The position numbers were made by a program, and so were the translations under genes. 64,000 bases of DNA from Bradyrhizobium yuanmingense (GTDB lineage: Bacteria > Pseudomonadota > Alphaproteobacteria > Rhizobiales > Xanthobacteraceae): assembly GCF_029167105.1 (NCBI RefSeq), contig NZ_JARFML010000017.1, positions 98,324 to 162,323 of the forward strand, written 5' to 3'. This document shows positions 1 through 8,052 of this stretch, in pieces. The notes under the pieces are model-generated. The model was not told the origin of the DNA, did not search any database, and saw only the letters and a list, made by a program, of their open reading frames with translations. The stretch's first letter is position 1; each line of letters starts with the position of its first letter.

Positions 1-2
1 TC

Positions 3-386
3 ATGCTTGCAAGTCTCGGCCTCATCCTGCTCTGCCAATTGATCGGCGAAGCCGTTGCGCGCGGCCTCGGCCTGCCGTTGCCGGGACCCGTGCTGGGCCT
101 CCTGCTGCTCTTGATCCTGCTGATGACGCGGGACCGCTTTACGCTGCTCGCGCGCGGGCCGCTGCGCAATGACGGTGTCGAGACGGCGAGCAAGGGCCTG
201 CTGGCCCATCTCTCGCTATTATTCGTGCCGGCCGGTGTCGGCGTGGTGCAGAAGCTCGATTTGCACGCCTCTCACGGTATCGCGATCACCCTTGTGCTCG
301 CGCTGTCTGTGGTGGTCACGCTGCTTGCGACCGTGCTGACCTTTCGCCTCGTCAGCCGCCTGTTGAGGCAACAGGACGCGCGATGA
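3..386 (+). CDS. lrgA: CidA/LrgA family membrane protein
   Basis: A 127-residue, very hydrophobic protein with about four predicted membrane segments and the conserved early GLxLPxPGPVLGLLLL stretch (about residues 21-37), typical of CidA/LrgA holin-like proteins. These proteins work in the inner membrane with an LrgB partner and are linked in other bacteria to murein hydrolase control or to export of small metabolites such as pyruvate; the role here is inferred. The stop overlaps the lrgB start by 4 bases (ATGA), so the two are translationally coupled. The start is two bases inside the window. The length matches the family, so the gene is probably complete, but its promoter lies outside. Confidence 0.85.
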   Translation: MLASLGLILLCQLIGEAVARGLGLPLPGPVLGLLLLLILLMTRDRFTLLARGPLRNDGVETASKGLLAHLSLLFVPAGVGVVQKLDLHASHGIAITLVLALSVVVTLLATVLTFRLVSRLLRQQDAR

Positions 387-1105
387 AGGACAATCCGTTC
401 TCGCTGTGGGTCTATCTTTCGCAATCGCCACTGCTGTGGCTGACCGTAACGCTGCTGGTCTATGCAACCACGGACGCGGTCTCGCTGGCGACGCGGCGCC
501 ATCCGCTGTGCAATCCCGTGCTGCACGCGGTGTGGATCATCGGCGCGTTCCTGCTCCTGACCGGTACCTCCTACACGACCTATTTCGCCGGCGCGCAGTT
601 CGTGCACTTCCTGCTCGGGCCTGCGACGGTCGCGCTCGCCGTGCCGCTCTACGAGAACCGCAAGCGCGTGGTCGCATCGATCGTGCCGATGCTGGTGGCG
701 CTGATCGTGGGATCGGTCGCGGCGGTGGTGTCTGTGGTGCTGCTGGCCGAGCTCGCCGGACTGCCGCGCGATGTCGTGCTGTCGCTGGCGCCGAAATCGG
801 TCACCGCAGGCGTCGCCATGGGTATCGCCGAATCCCTGCACGCCGATCCTTCGCTGGCGGCGGTCGCCGTGATCCTCACCGGCATCATGGGCGCAATTAT
901 CGTGACGCCGTTGATGAACCGCACCGGCATCACCGATTACCGGGCCCGCGGCTTTGCCGCCGGCCTTGCTGCGCATGGCATCGGCACCGCCCGCGCGTTC
1001 CAGGTCGACGAGATCGCCGGCGTGTTTTCCGGCATCGCCATGAGCCTGAACGCTCTGGTGACCTCGTTCCTGGTGCCGGTGGCGGTCACACTGCTGGTGC
1101 GATGA
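383..1105 (+). CDS. lrgB: LrgB family membrane protein
   Basis: A 240-residue polytopic membrane protein. The central LAPKSVTAGVAMGIAESL stretch (about residues 133-150) and the late glycine-rich AAHGIGTARAF segment are hallmarks of LrgB/CidB proteins. It is the expected partner of LrgA immediately upstream, with which it overlaps by 4 bases, and length is normal for the family. The likely role is in an inner-membrane LrgAB complex affecting autolysis or metabolite export. The substrate cannot be read from the sequence. Confidence 0.88.
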   Translation: MKDNPFSLWVYLSQSPLLWLTVTLLVYATTDAVSLATRRHPLCNPVLHAVWIIGAFLLLTGTSYTTYFAGAQFVHFLLGPATVALAVPLYENRKRVVASIVPMLVALIVGSVAAVVSVVLLAELAGLPRDVVLSLAPKSVTAGVAMGIAESLHADPSLAAVAVILTGIMGAIIVTPLMNRTGITDYRARGFAAGLAAHGIGTARAFQVDEIAGVFSGIAMSLNALVTSFLVPVAVTLLVR

Positions 1106-1192
1106 CATCGCCGCCGCGACACTCTATATGTTCGGTAACAATTCCCGGTCTCGATCCGTATTGATGGAGATGGGACCGAAACGGGACGAGAT

Positions 1193-1852
1193 ATGGCTGG
1201 ATTCACGAATAAGGGCCTTGTGCCGACGCGACGCGTGGCGCTGATGCTGATCGGGGCGGGCGCGCTTGCGGCGGGTGGCATCACCTCTGCGCGCGCCGCC
1301 ACCGGCGATGACGAGGTGCTGACCGAAGCCAAGGTGCTGCGCGATCCCGACACGCCGGTCGCAGGCAATCCCGACGGCAACATCACCATCGTCGAATGGT
1401 CTGACTACAATTGTCCCTATTGCCGCAAGCTCGAGCCCGAGCTGCGCCAGGTGGTCCAGGACGACGGCAAGGTGCGGCTGGTCATGAAGGACTGGCCGAT
1501 CCTCGGGCCGGTTTCGGTCACCGCGGCGCGGAGCGCGCTGGCGGCCAAGTTCCAGGGCAAGTATCACCAGGCCCATGACGCCCTGATCGGCGTCAGCTCG
1601 CGCCTGACCGAGCCGCGCATCAACGAGCTGCTCGCGGCTGCCGGGGTCGACATGGACCGCTTGAAGCGCGATCTCACCGGCCACGCCAAGGACATCGACG
1701 CCATCCTCAAGCGCAACAACGAGCAGGCTGAAGCTTTCGGCTTCCAGGGCACCCCATCCTTCATCGTGGGCAAGTATCGCGTGCCCGGCGCGCTCAGCAT
1801 GACCGAGTTCGAGCAGGTCATCGCCGACGCCCGCAAGGCCAAGATGAACTGA
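1193..1852 (+). CDS. DsbA-family periplasmic thiol-disulfide oxidoreductase
   Basis: 219 residues. The N-terminus (TRRVALMLIGAGALAAGG..ARAA, about residues 12-36) is an export signal with a twin arginine, so Tat or Sec export is possible. The mature part is a thioredoxin-fold DsbA/ScsC-like domain with the redox motif CPYC (C74, C77) in WSDYNCPYC and the cis-proline loop GTPSF near residue 190. It should oxidise, reduce or isomerise cysteines of exported proteins. A perfect hairpin follows the gene. It is a separate lineage from the TlpA protein at 32 kb, which has WCVPC. Confidence 0.85.
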   Translation: MAGFTNKGLVPTRRVALMLIGAGALAAGGITSARAATGDDEVLTEAKVLRDPDTPVAGNPDGNITIVEWSDYNCPYCRKLEPELRQVVQDDGKVRLVMKDWPILGPVSVTAARSALAAKFQGKYHQAHDALIGVSSRLTEPRINELLAAAGVDMDRLKRDLTGHAKDIDAILKRNNEQAEAFGFQGTPSFIVGKYRVPGALSMTEFEQVIADARKAKMN

Positions 1853-1882
1853 CCGCGGCGATATTTCAGGACGCAATACAAA

Positions 1883-1910
1883 GGCGCCGTCGCGGATCTG
1901 CGACGGCGCC
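1883..1910 (-). terminator. Perfect hairpin, probable terminator of the minus-strand small gene
   Basis: GGCGCCGTCGC (1883-1893) pairs perfectly with GCGACGGCGCC (1900-1910) around a 6-base loop. Read on the minus strand the stem is followed by TTTGTATTG, so it fits the convergent minus-strand gene at 1934-2140. On the plus strand the bases after the stem are less T-rich, so it would be a weaker stop for the DsbA-like gene. Confidence 0.6.
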
Positions 1911-1933
1911 TCGTTCATGTCGATCGGACGAAA

Positions 1934-2140
1934 TTACTTCGACGAGATCCGGACCCAGTCCTTGTGCGCGCGATCGCGCAGCGCATCCCAATCGGCCTTG
2001 GCGACGTCCCAGTTCACGATGGTGCGGTTGGTGGTCGCGACCTCGCCTTTGGCGACTGACGACGTCTGCATGGAATCATAGACGTAGACGCCGCCCGCAA
2101 GCAGCAACGCGCCCAGGATCATTCCGAAAAAAGTCTGCAT
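1934..2140 (-). CDS. Small membrane-anchored protein of unknown function
   Basis: 68 residues. I start it at 2140 because GGAGG lies 5 bases upstream of that ATG; a longer in-frame reading to 2206 has no such site. Residues 1-22 (MQTFFGMILGALLLAGGVYVYD) form a signal anchor. The rest is a short polar tail with two tryptophans (NWDVAKADWDALRDRAHKDW), expected in the periplasm. I do not recognise a named family. It converges on the DsbA-like gene and shares the hairpin between them. Confidence 0.65.
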   Translation of the reverse strand: MQTFFGMILGALLLAGGVYVYDSMQTSSVAKGEVATTNRTIVNWDVAKADWDALRDRAHKDWVRISSK

Positions 2141-2221
2141 GGCGAACCTCCGGTGACGGGCGATAACGTCGGCCCGGAGTGATGGTTCCGCGACCATGCG
2201 GCGCATTCAAGGAGAGGTTGT

Positions 2222-3292
2222 TCATTTTCCATTCAGCCATTCCATCAGCTCCGCATTGATCTCGCGCGGATAGGTGTGGCTGAGGTCGTCGATCTCGCGA
2301 TAGGTGACTTGGGCACCGGCGGTGGACAGCGCCGCCTGCGTCTGCCGTGCGGTCTGCACCGGAAACATCCAGTCGAGCTTGCCGTGAGTGATGAAGATAG
2401 GCAGGCCTTGCAGGCGCGTCGCGTCGGCCATTTCCGCCATCAGCGGATGGAAGGTCGCTGCAACAGGGGCGAGATGCGTGAAGGGCGAGGCGCCGTGGAG
2501 GCCGGTGACGTAGCAGAAGGTGCCGCCGTCGCTCATGCCTGTCAGCAGCATGCGCGCGGGGTCGATCCGCCAGCGGCCGCGCACAGTATCGATGATGCGC
2601 ATGAGGTTCGGTGTGTCGGTGTCGTCGCCCATCAGCGCCCAGGTCGGGCCGGTCGCGGTCGGCGCCACCAGGATCGCCCCGAGACTGCGGGCGTCGCGGA
2701 GCCAGCTACACAGAAAGCCGCGTCCGTTGCCACTGCCGCCATGCAGAGCCATCACCAGCGGCATGGCACGCTCGGGCGAATAATATTCGGGGACATAGAC
2801 CGAGAAGCCGCCGCGGCTGCCAGGCTCGTTGTGGTCGTGGAAGATGCCGGTATCTACGCTCGCGCTGGCTTGGAGCCGCGACAACAAATCCGCATTGTCG
2901 CGATTGGCGGCGTTGAAGAAGAAGCCGCTCACGGGCGGAAACTGCGCGGCCAGCGGATAGAGCGCCTCCTGCGCGCGCGGGACGTGGCGCAGGGCGCGGA
3001 ACACCGCGACGAGATCGCCATGGCCACGCTCGACCTCACGAATGCCGGCAAAGGCAGCGAGCGTCTCGCCGCAGGCGCGATCGAGCCGGTCGCGCAGCCC
3101 GGCGAACTGCTCCGGCCAATCCCCGATTGCTGCGTGCGCCGTCTGCAGCGCCTCGTCCGGCGTGCCGATCGCATCCATCACCGAGGCGAAAGCCGGCGGA
3201 TGCAGATGCCGCTGGAAGAAGCCGAGTGCTTCCAGCGCGTTGAGCAGCGGCGGCAGCACGGCCACGATGTCGTCCACCACGGCCTCGGTCAT
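2222..3292 (-). CDS. Alpha/beta hydrolase, carboxylesterase/PHB-depolymerase-like
   Basis: 356 residues. The C-terminal half is an alpha/beta hydrolase: oxyanion segment ALHGGSGNGRG (about 182-192), nucleophile elbow GMSDGG with Ser254, acid Asp307 in HGKLDWMFP, and His339 in DLSHTYP. This resembles phospholipase/carboxylesterase and feruloyl-esterase-like proteins. The N-terminal 150 residues are helical and not a domain I can name. No signal peptide is seen, so it is probably cytoplasmic. The substrate is unknown. It lies 28 bases downstream of the HtrA-like gene on the same strand and may be co-transcribed with it. Confidence 0.75.
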   Translation of the reverse strand: MTEAVVDDIVAVLPPLLNALEALGFFQRHLHPPAFASVMDAIGTPDEALQTAHAAIGDWPEQFAGLRDRLDRACGETLAAFAGIREVERGHGDLVAVFRALRHVPRAQEALYPLAAQFPPVSGFFFNAANRDNADLLSRLQASASVDTGIFHDHNEPGSRGGFSVYVPEYYSPERAMPLVMALHGGSGNGRGFLCSWLRDARSLGAILVAPTATGPTWALMGDDTDTPNLMRIIDTVRGRWRIDPARMLLTGMSDGGTFCYVTGLHGASPFTHLAPVAATFHPLMAEMADATRLQGLPIFITHGKLDWMFPVQTARQTQAALSTAGAQVTYREIDDLSHTYPREINAELMEWLNGK

Positions 3293-3320
3293 CGCCTGCT
3301 TTCCTCAAAGCCTTTTTGGA

Positions 3321-4292
3321 TCAGTGCAGCTTCGGCGCCTTCAGCAGCTTGAAGCGATCGGTCGACGTCACGGTGACGTCGAAGGTGACGCCTTCGTGAT
3401 GAACGGTGAGCGGCACGTCGACGCCGGCGGCGCCGAGCGCCCACATCTTCTTGTAGAAGGCGGTCTGGCTCGTCACCTTGTCACCGTTCACGGCGAGAAT
3501 GACGTCGCCGGTCTTGAGCTCGGCGCGGGCGGCCGGGCCATTGCCGGAGATCCCGATCACCACCACGCGGTTGTCGATCTCGGTCGAGTAGAGTCCGAGC
3601 CAGGGCCGTGCCGGCTTGTTGACACGGCCGAATTTGCGCAAGTCGTCCAGGACCGGCTTCAAGAGGTCGATCGGCACGATCATGTTGACGTGCTCGGCCT
3701 CGCCGTCACGTTCGCGATCGAGCTGGAGCGAGCCGATGCCGATCAGCTCGCCGCGTTCGTTGAGCAGCGCCGTACCGCCCCAGTTCGGATGTGCGGGCGC
3801 GGTGAAGATGGCCTCGTCCAGCAGATATTCCCAGTAACCGGCGAATTCCTGCTTGGCCACGACCTGGCTCGCGACCGAGCGCGTGCGTCCGCCGGCGCCG
3901 CCGACCACGACGCGGTCGCCGATCCGTGTCGCCGCCGACGAGCCGAGCGTCAGCGGCGCAATGTCGAGCTGGCCGAGCGCTTGCACCAGCCCGAACCCGG
4001 TCTCGGAATCGAAGCCGAGCGCATGGCCCTCCACCACGCGTCCGTCGGCGCGGTGCAGCCAGACCGACTCTGCCTCGGTGATGAGATAACCTATCGTGAG
4101 CACCAGGCCGTCATCGATCACGACGCCGTTGCCGGCGCGTTCGGTGCCCAGCGTCTCGGCACTGAAGGCGTCCGGAGGGATGATGGCGTGCAGGCCGACG
4201 ACGGAGCCGAGCGCGCGGTCGAGATCGAAACCATAGTCGCTCGCCCGCGGCTGGTTCGCCGGCGGCACTCTCCATTCGGTCAGAGCGCTCAT
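3321..4292 (-). CDS. HtrA-like trypsin-fold protein with PDZ domain, catalytic triad absent
   Basis: 323 residues from the ATG at 4292, which has AGGAG just upstream. Residues about 50-200 follow the HtrA/DegP trypsin fold closely (GNGVVID..GLVLT, RIGDRVVVGG, NWGGTALLNERGELIGIGSL) and residues about 225-310 form a PDZ domain (PWLGLYS..GPAARAELKTGDVILAVNGD). The three catalytic positions are replaced: the His of the LTNxHVV motif is Tyr69, the Asp of the D-I-A-L motif is Gly99, and the Ser of GNSGG is Trp171. No signal peptide is seen. It is therefore probably a cytoplasmic non-proteolytic binding protein or chaperone. The reading frame is intact, so this is not a pseudogene. Confidence 0.8.
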   Translation of the reverse strand: MSALTEWRVPPANQPRASDYGFDLDRALGSVVGLHAIIPPDAFSAETLGTERAGNGVVIDDGLVLTIGYLITEAESVWLHRADGRVVEGHALGFDSETGFGLVQALGQLDIAPLTLGSSAATRIGDRVVVGGAGGRTRSVASQVVAKQEFAGYWEYLLDEAIFTAPAHPNWGGTALLNERGELIGIGSLQLDRERDGEAEHVNMIVPIDLLKPVLDDLRKFGRVNKPARPWLGLYSTEIDNRVVVIGISGNGPAARAELKTGDVILAVNGDKVTSQTAFYKKMWALGAAGVDVPLTVHHEGVTFDVTVTSTDRFKLLKAPKLH

Positions 4293-4557
4293 GGAGTTCT
4301 CCTGGCTGAGAGCATCGCTCCGGCAAGGCTGGCGAAGCGACGCGCGAAGCACGCCTAATTTAGGCCGGAGCAGGCCGTCTTGAAAGCCTCGTTCCCAACT
4401 ATTCGGGAGAACGCCGCGTGAAATCTTGGAAAGGCCTGGAAACACATCGTCATCTGATCCGGCAGCATGGCTGCTGTCCGGCGCGGTGCTAGGCGCCGTG
4501 CAGTGAAGCTGCTAACCATTGCCGCCTCGTTTGACCAAGGGATCACGGACGACAAGC
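4293..4557. other. Divergent intergenic region
   Basis: 265 bases between the HtrA-like gene (minus) and the amidohydrolase (plus). It must hold both promoters. I see no convincing -35/-10 pair, strong hairpin or coding potential in it. Confidence 0.5.
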
Positions 4558-5976
4558 ATGGACAACCGCAGCGACATCTGGCGTGGCATCGACACGATCA
4601 AGGCACGCTTCATCGACCTCAGCGACAGGGTCTGGGGCATGCCTGAGGTCTGCTACACCGAGGCGCGGTCCGCCGCCGAGCATCTCGCCGAGCTGCGTCA
4701 TCAGGGATTCCGCATCACCGAGAACGTCGCCGGCATCCCGACTGCGCTGATCGGCGAGTGGGGCGAGGGCGGTCCGGTCATTGCCTTCATGGGCGAGTAC
4801 GATGCGCTGCCGGGCCTCAGCCAGGAGGCGGGTGTCGCCGAGCATCGCCCGATCGAAACCGGCGGCCATGGCCATGGTTGCGGTCACAACCTGCTCGGTT
4901 CCGCAGCGCTGCTCGCCGCGACCGCGGTGAAGGACTGGCTGGCCGCGAACAAGGTGCCCGGCCGGGTGCGCTATTACGGCTGTCCGGCGGAGGAAGGCGG
5001 CGCGGCCAAGGCCTTCATGGTGCGCTCCGGCGCGTTCGAGGACGCCGACATCGCCATCACCTGGCACCCGCACAGCTTTTGGGAAGTGGCGGTGACGCCC
5101 TCGCTTGCGAATACGCGCGCGGATTTCATCTTCACCGGCCGCACTTCGCATGCGGCGGCCTCGCCGCATCTCGGCCGTTCGGCGCTCGATGCGGTGGAAT
5201 TGATGAATGTCGGCGTGAACTACATGCGCGAGCACATGCCGAGCGACGCGCGCGTGCACTATGCCCTGCTCGACACCGGCGGCATCGCGCCGAACGTGGT
5301 GCAGGCCCATGCCCGCGTGCGCTATTCGATCCGCGCGCGCGATCTTCCCGGCATGAACGAGTTGGTCGAGCGTGTGTCCAAGATCGCGCAAGGCGCGGCG
5401 TTGATGACCGAGACCAAGGTCGAGATGAAGATCATCTCCGCGGTCTCCAACATCCTGCCGAACACGCCGCTGGAGCAGGCGCTGCATCAGGTCATGGAAG
5501 AGCTCGGACCGCCGCATTTCGACGATGCGGACAAGAGCTTTGCCGGCCAGATCCGTGCGACCTTGAGCGACAAGGATATCGCCTCGGTCTATTACGCGAT
5601 CGGCATGGAGCCGACCGATCGGCCGCTGGCCGACTTCCTGGTGCCGCTCGATGCCAAGCGCAACCCGCTGGTCGGCTCCACCGATGTCGGCGACGTGAGC
5701 TGGGTGGTGCCGACCGTGCAGGTGCACGCACCGACGGTTGCAATCGGCACGCCCTTCCACACCTGGCAGGTGGTGGCGCAGGGCAAGAGCCCGCACGCGC
5801 ACAAGGCCATGGTGCAGGCCGCCAAGGCGATGGCAGGTCTCGGCATCAAGGCGTTGACGGAACCGGAGCTGATCAAGGTTGCCAAGGCGGATCTCCAGAA
5901 GCGGACGGCCCGCACTCCTTACGTCTGTCCGTTGCCGGATCACGTCGCGCCGCCGCTCGACATGTCCGTGGCGTAG
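4558..5976 (+). CDS. M20 family amidohydrolase (AbgB-like)
   Basis: 472 residues. Metal-site motifs of M20 peptidases are clear: GEYDALPGLSQ (about 79-89), GHGHGCGHNLLG (about 103-114), the acidic CPAEEGGAAK motif and the HPH of TWHPHSFWE. It is most like the B subunit of p-aminobenzoyl-glutamate hydrolase and related N-acyl amino-acid hydrolases of the M20D group. It should be a cytoplasmic metal-dependent amide hydrolase. It lies just upstream of a peptide-type ABC transporter on the same strand, which suggests it processes what that transporter imports. I chose the ATG at 4558, where similarity begins; an in-frame ATG at 4519 is possible. Confidence 0.82.
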   Translation: MDNRSDIWRGIDTIKARFIDLSDRVWGMPEVCYTEARSAAEHLAELRHQGFRITENVAGIPTALIGEWGEGGPVIAFMGEYDALPGLSQEAGVAEHRPIETGGHGHGCGHNLLGSAALLAATAVKDWLAANKVPGRVRYYGCPAEEGGAAKAFMVRSGAFEDADIAITWHPHSFWEVAVTPSLANTRADFIFTGRTSHAAASPHLGRSALDAVELMNVGVNYMREHMPSDARVHYALLDTGGIAPNVVQAHARVRYSIRARDLPGMNELVERVSKIAQGAALMTETKVEMKIISAVSNILPNTPLEQALHQVMEELGPPHFDDADKSFAGQIRATLSDKDIASVYYAIGMEPTDRPLADFLVPLDAKRNPLVGSTDVGDVSWVVPTVQVHAPTVAIGTPFHTWQVVAQGKSPHAHKAMVQAAKAMAGLGIKALTEPELIKVAKADLQKRTARTPYVCPLPDHVAPPLDMSVA

Positions 5977-6235
5977 GAGTTCGCCTCGATACTTCGTCTG
6001 ATCCAGCGAACAAATTTTCCGCAGTGCAGCGCGCAATCCAGCAGATTTTGATGCTGGATTGCCGAACGGATGGGCTGCGGAGCGCAATTTTGCCCAACGG
6101 ACAGCCAATAGACCGTTTGCATACACACGGTCCCAGTTGACGTGCACCCCATTCGGTGTGCCATCTACCGCCAGCCAAACCCGGCGGTCGCGAGCGGCCG
6201 CCTGCATCCATGTCGGAACCAGACGGGGGACAACC
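5977..6235 (+). other. Intergenic region with promoter of the ABC transporter operon
   Basis: 259 bases between the amidohydrolase and the binding-protein gene. It contains the perfect dyad at 6033-6062, listed separately. I see no other clear element and no coding potential. Confidence 0.5.
6033..6062. promoter_or_regulatory. Perfect 11-bp inverted repeat, operator or terminator
   Basis: GCAATCCAGCA (6033-6043) and TGCTGGATTGC (6052-6062) are exact inverted repeats around an 8-base AT-rich spacer. It lies 57 bases after the amidohydrolase stop and 174 bases before the transporter operon. There is no T-run after the stem, so an operator is at least as likely as a terminator. Confidence 0.45.
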
Positions 6236-8026
6236 ATGCTGGACAAAGAGCTGCGTTCGATGATCGGTCAGGTGAAGGACGGGCGGATGGACCGCCGCGC
6301 CTTCGTCAAGCGCCTCGCTGCGGTCGGTCTCACCGCTCCCCTGGCCAACCAGCTCCTCGCGCTCGGCGGCGTTGCCATGGCGCAGAGCCCCGCGGTCTAC
6401 AAGCCGACCAAGCGCGGGGGTGGTGGCCCTCTCAAGGTGCTGTGGTGGCAGGGGCCGACGCTTCTCAATCCGCATTTCGCCACCGGCACCAAGGACCAGG
6501 ACGGATCGCGGCTGTTCTACGAACCGCTCGCCAGCTGGGACGCCGACGGCAATCTCAACCCGATCCTCGCTGCAGAGATTCCCTCGCTTGCAAACGGCGG
6601 TCTTGCCGCCGATGCCAAATCGGTGGTCTGGAAAATCAAGCCGGGAGTGAAATGGCACGATGGCAAGCCGCTGACTGCCGACGACTTCGTGTTTACCTGG
6701 CAATACGCCAGCGATCCCGCCACGGCTGCCGTCACTATCAGCACCTATGGTGAAATCACGGTCGAGAAGGTCAGCGATCTTTCGATTCGCATCCTGTTCA
6801 AGACCCCGACGCCGTTCTGGGCCAACGCGTTCGTCGGCGCTTATGGATGCGTTCTCCCCAAGCATCTGTTTGCCGACTATAAAGGCTCGAAGTCCCGCGA
6901 AGCGCCGAACAATCTGGCCCCGGTGGGCACCGGTCCCTACAAGTTCGTCGAGTTCAAGCCGGGCGACGTGGTCCGCGGCGAGCTCAATCCAGACTATCAT
7001 ATGCCCAACCGTCCGCATTTCGACACGATCGAGATGAAGGGCGGCGGCGATGCCGTCTCGGCGGCGCGCGCGGTGATCCAGACCGGCGAATTCGATTTCG
7101 CCTGGAACATGCAGGTCGAAGACGACGTGCTGCTGCGTCTGGAGAAGGGCGGTAAGGGCAAGACCGTCTATGCCACCGGCGGCGACATCGAGTTCATTGC
7201 GATCAATTTCACCGATCCGAACGTCGAGATCGACGGCGAACGGTCCTCGATGAAGACCAAGCACCCGATCTTCTCCGATCCGAACGTGCGCAAGGCGCTC
7301 GCCCTGCTCGTCGACCGCGACTCCGTCAAGAAGGCGATCTATGGTCGGGCCGGCCGCACCACGGCCAACTACCTCAACGGCCCCGAGAAGTTCGTCTCCA
7401 AGAACACCTCGTGGGAGTTCAACGTCGAGAAGGCGTCGAAGATGCTCGATGACGCCGGCTGGAAGGTTGGCGCCGACGGCATCCGCGAGAAGGACGGCAA
7501 GAAATTCAAGCTTCTGTACCAGACCTCGACCAACGGTCCGCGCCAGAAGACCCAGGCCATCGTCAAGCAGGCCTGTCAGAAGGCCGGCATCGACGTGGAG
7601 CTGAAATCGGTCGTCGCCTCGGTCTTCTTCTCGTCCGACGTCGCCAACCCGGACACCTACCCCAAGTTCTATGCCGACATCGAGGAGTTCCAGATCCCGA
7701 TGACGCAGCCCGATCCGGCCCTGCACATGCGGCGCTACATCTCCGCCAATGTGGCCACCAAGGAGAACAAATGGCAGGGGCAGAACTTCCCGCGCTACGT
7801 CAACAAGGAGTATGATGACGCCATTGCTGCGGCTGAGACCGAGACCGATCCAGTCAAGCGCGCCGCGCTCTACATCAAGTGCAACGACCTGTTGTGGCAG
7901 GACACCGTGTTCATTCCGGTGATGCATCGCCTGCTGGTGGATGCCTGCTCCAACACGTTGCGGCCGGCGCTCTCGGGCTGGGCCAATCGGACCGATAACC
8001 TCCAGGACTGGTACCGGGAGGCATGA
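6236..8026 (+). CDS. Peptide-type ABC transporter substrate-binding protein, Tat signal
   Basis: 596 residues from the ATG at 6236, which has a GGGGGA ribosome-binding site. Residues about 18-52 form a twin-arginine signal (MDRRAFVKRLAAVGLTAPLANQ). The mature protein is a family 5 extracellular solute-binding protein (DppA/OppA type), with motifs such as LNPHFATGTKDQDGSRLFYEPL and VWKIKPGVKWHDGKPLTADDFVFTW. It should deliver a dipeptide, oligopeptide or similar small amide to the permeases encoded next. Tat export implies the protein folds before export. It is the first gene of a five-gene transporter operon. Confidence 0.9.
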   Translation: MLDKELRSMIGQVKDGRMDRRAFVKRLAAVGLTAPLANQLLALGGVAMAQSPAVYKPTKRGGGGPLKVLWWQGPTLLNPHFATGTKDQDGSRLFYEPLASWDADGNLNPILAAEIPSLANGGLAADAKSVVWKIKPGVKWHDGKPLTADDFVFTWQYASDPATAAVTISTYGEITVEKVSDLSIRILFKTPTPFWANAFVGAYGCVLPKHLFADYKGSKSREAPNNLAPVGTGPYKFVEFKPGDVVRGELNPDYHMPNRPHFDTIEMKGGGDAVSAARAVIQTGEFDFAWNMQVEDDVLLRLEKGGKGKTVYATGGDIEFIAINFTDPNVEIDGERSSMKTKHPIFSDPNVRKALALLVDRDSVKKAIYGRAGRTTANYLNGPEKFVSKNTSWEFNVEKASKMLDDAGWKVGADGIREKDGKKFKLLYQTSTNGPRQKTQAIVKQACQKAGIDVELKSVVASVFFSSDVANPDTYPKFYADIEEFQIPMTQPDPALHMRRYISANVATKENKWQGQNFPRYVNKEYDDAIAAAETETDPVKRAALYIKCNDLLWQDTVFIPVMHRLLVDACSNTLRPALSGWANRTDNLQDWYREA

Positions 8027-8052
8027 GCGCAGGCTAGACGGGATTCTTCCCT

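Noticed and set aside
4543..6246. Long minus-strand open frame (567 codons) opposite the M20 amidohydrolase
   Set aside because: It is rich in Arg, His and Asp with no motif, and the plus-strand frame has a complete set of metal-site motifs. It is the usual antisense shadow of a GC-rich gene.
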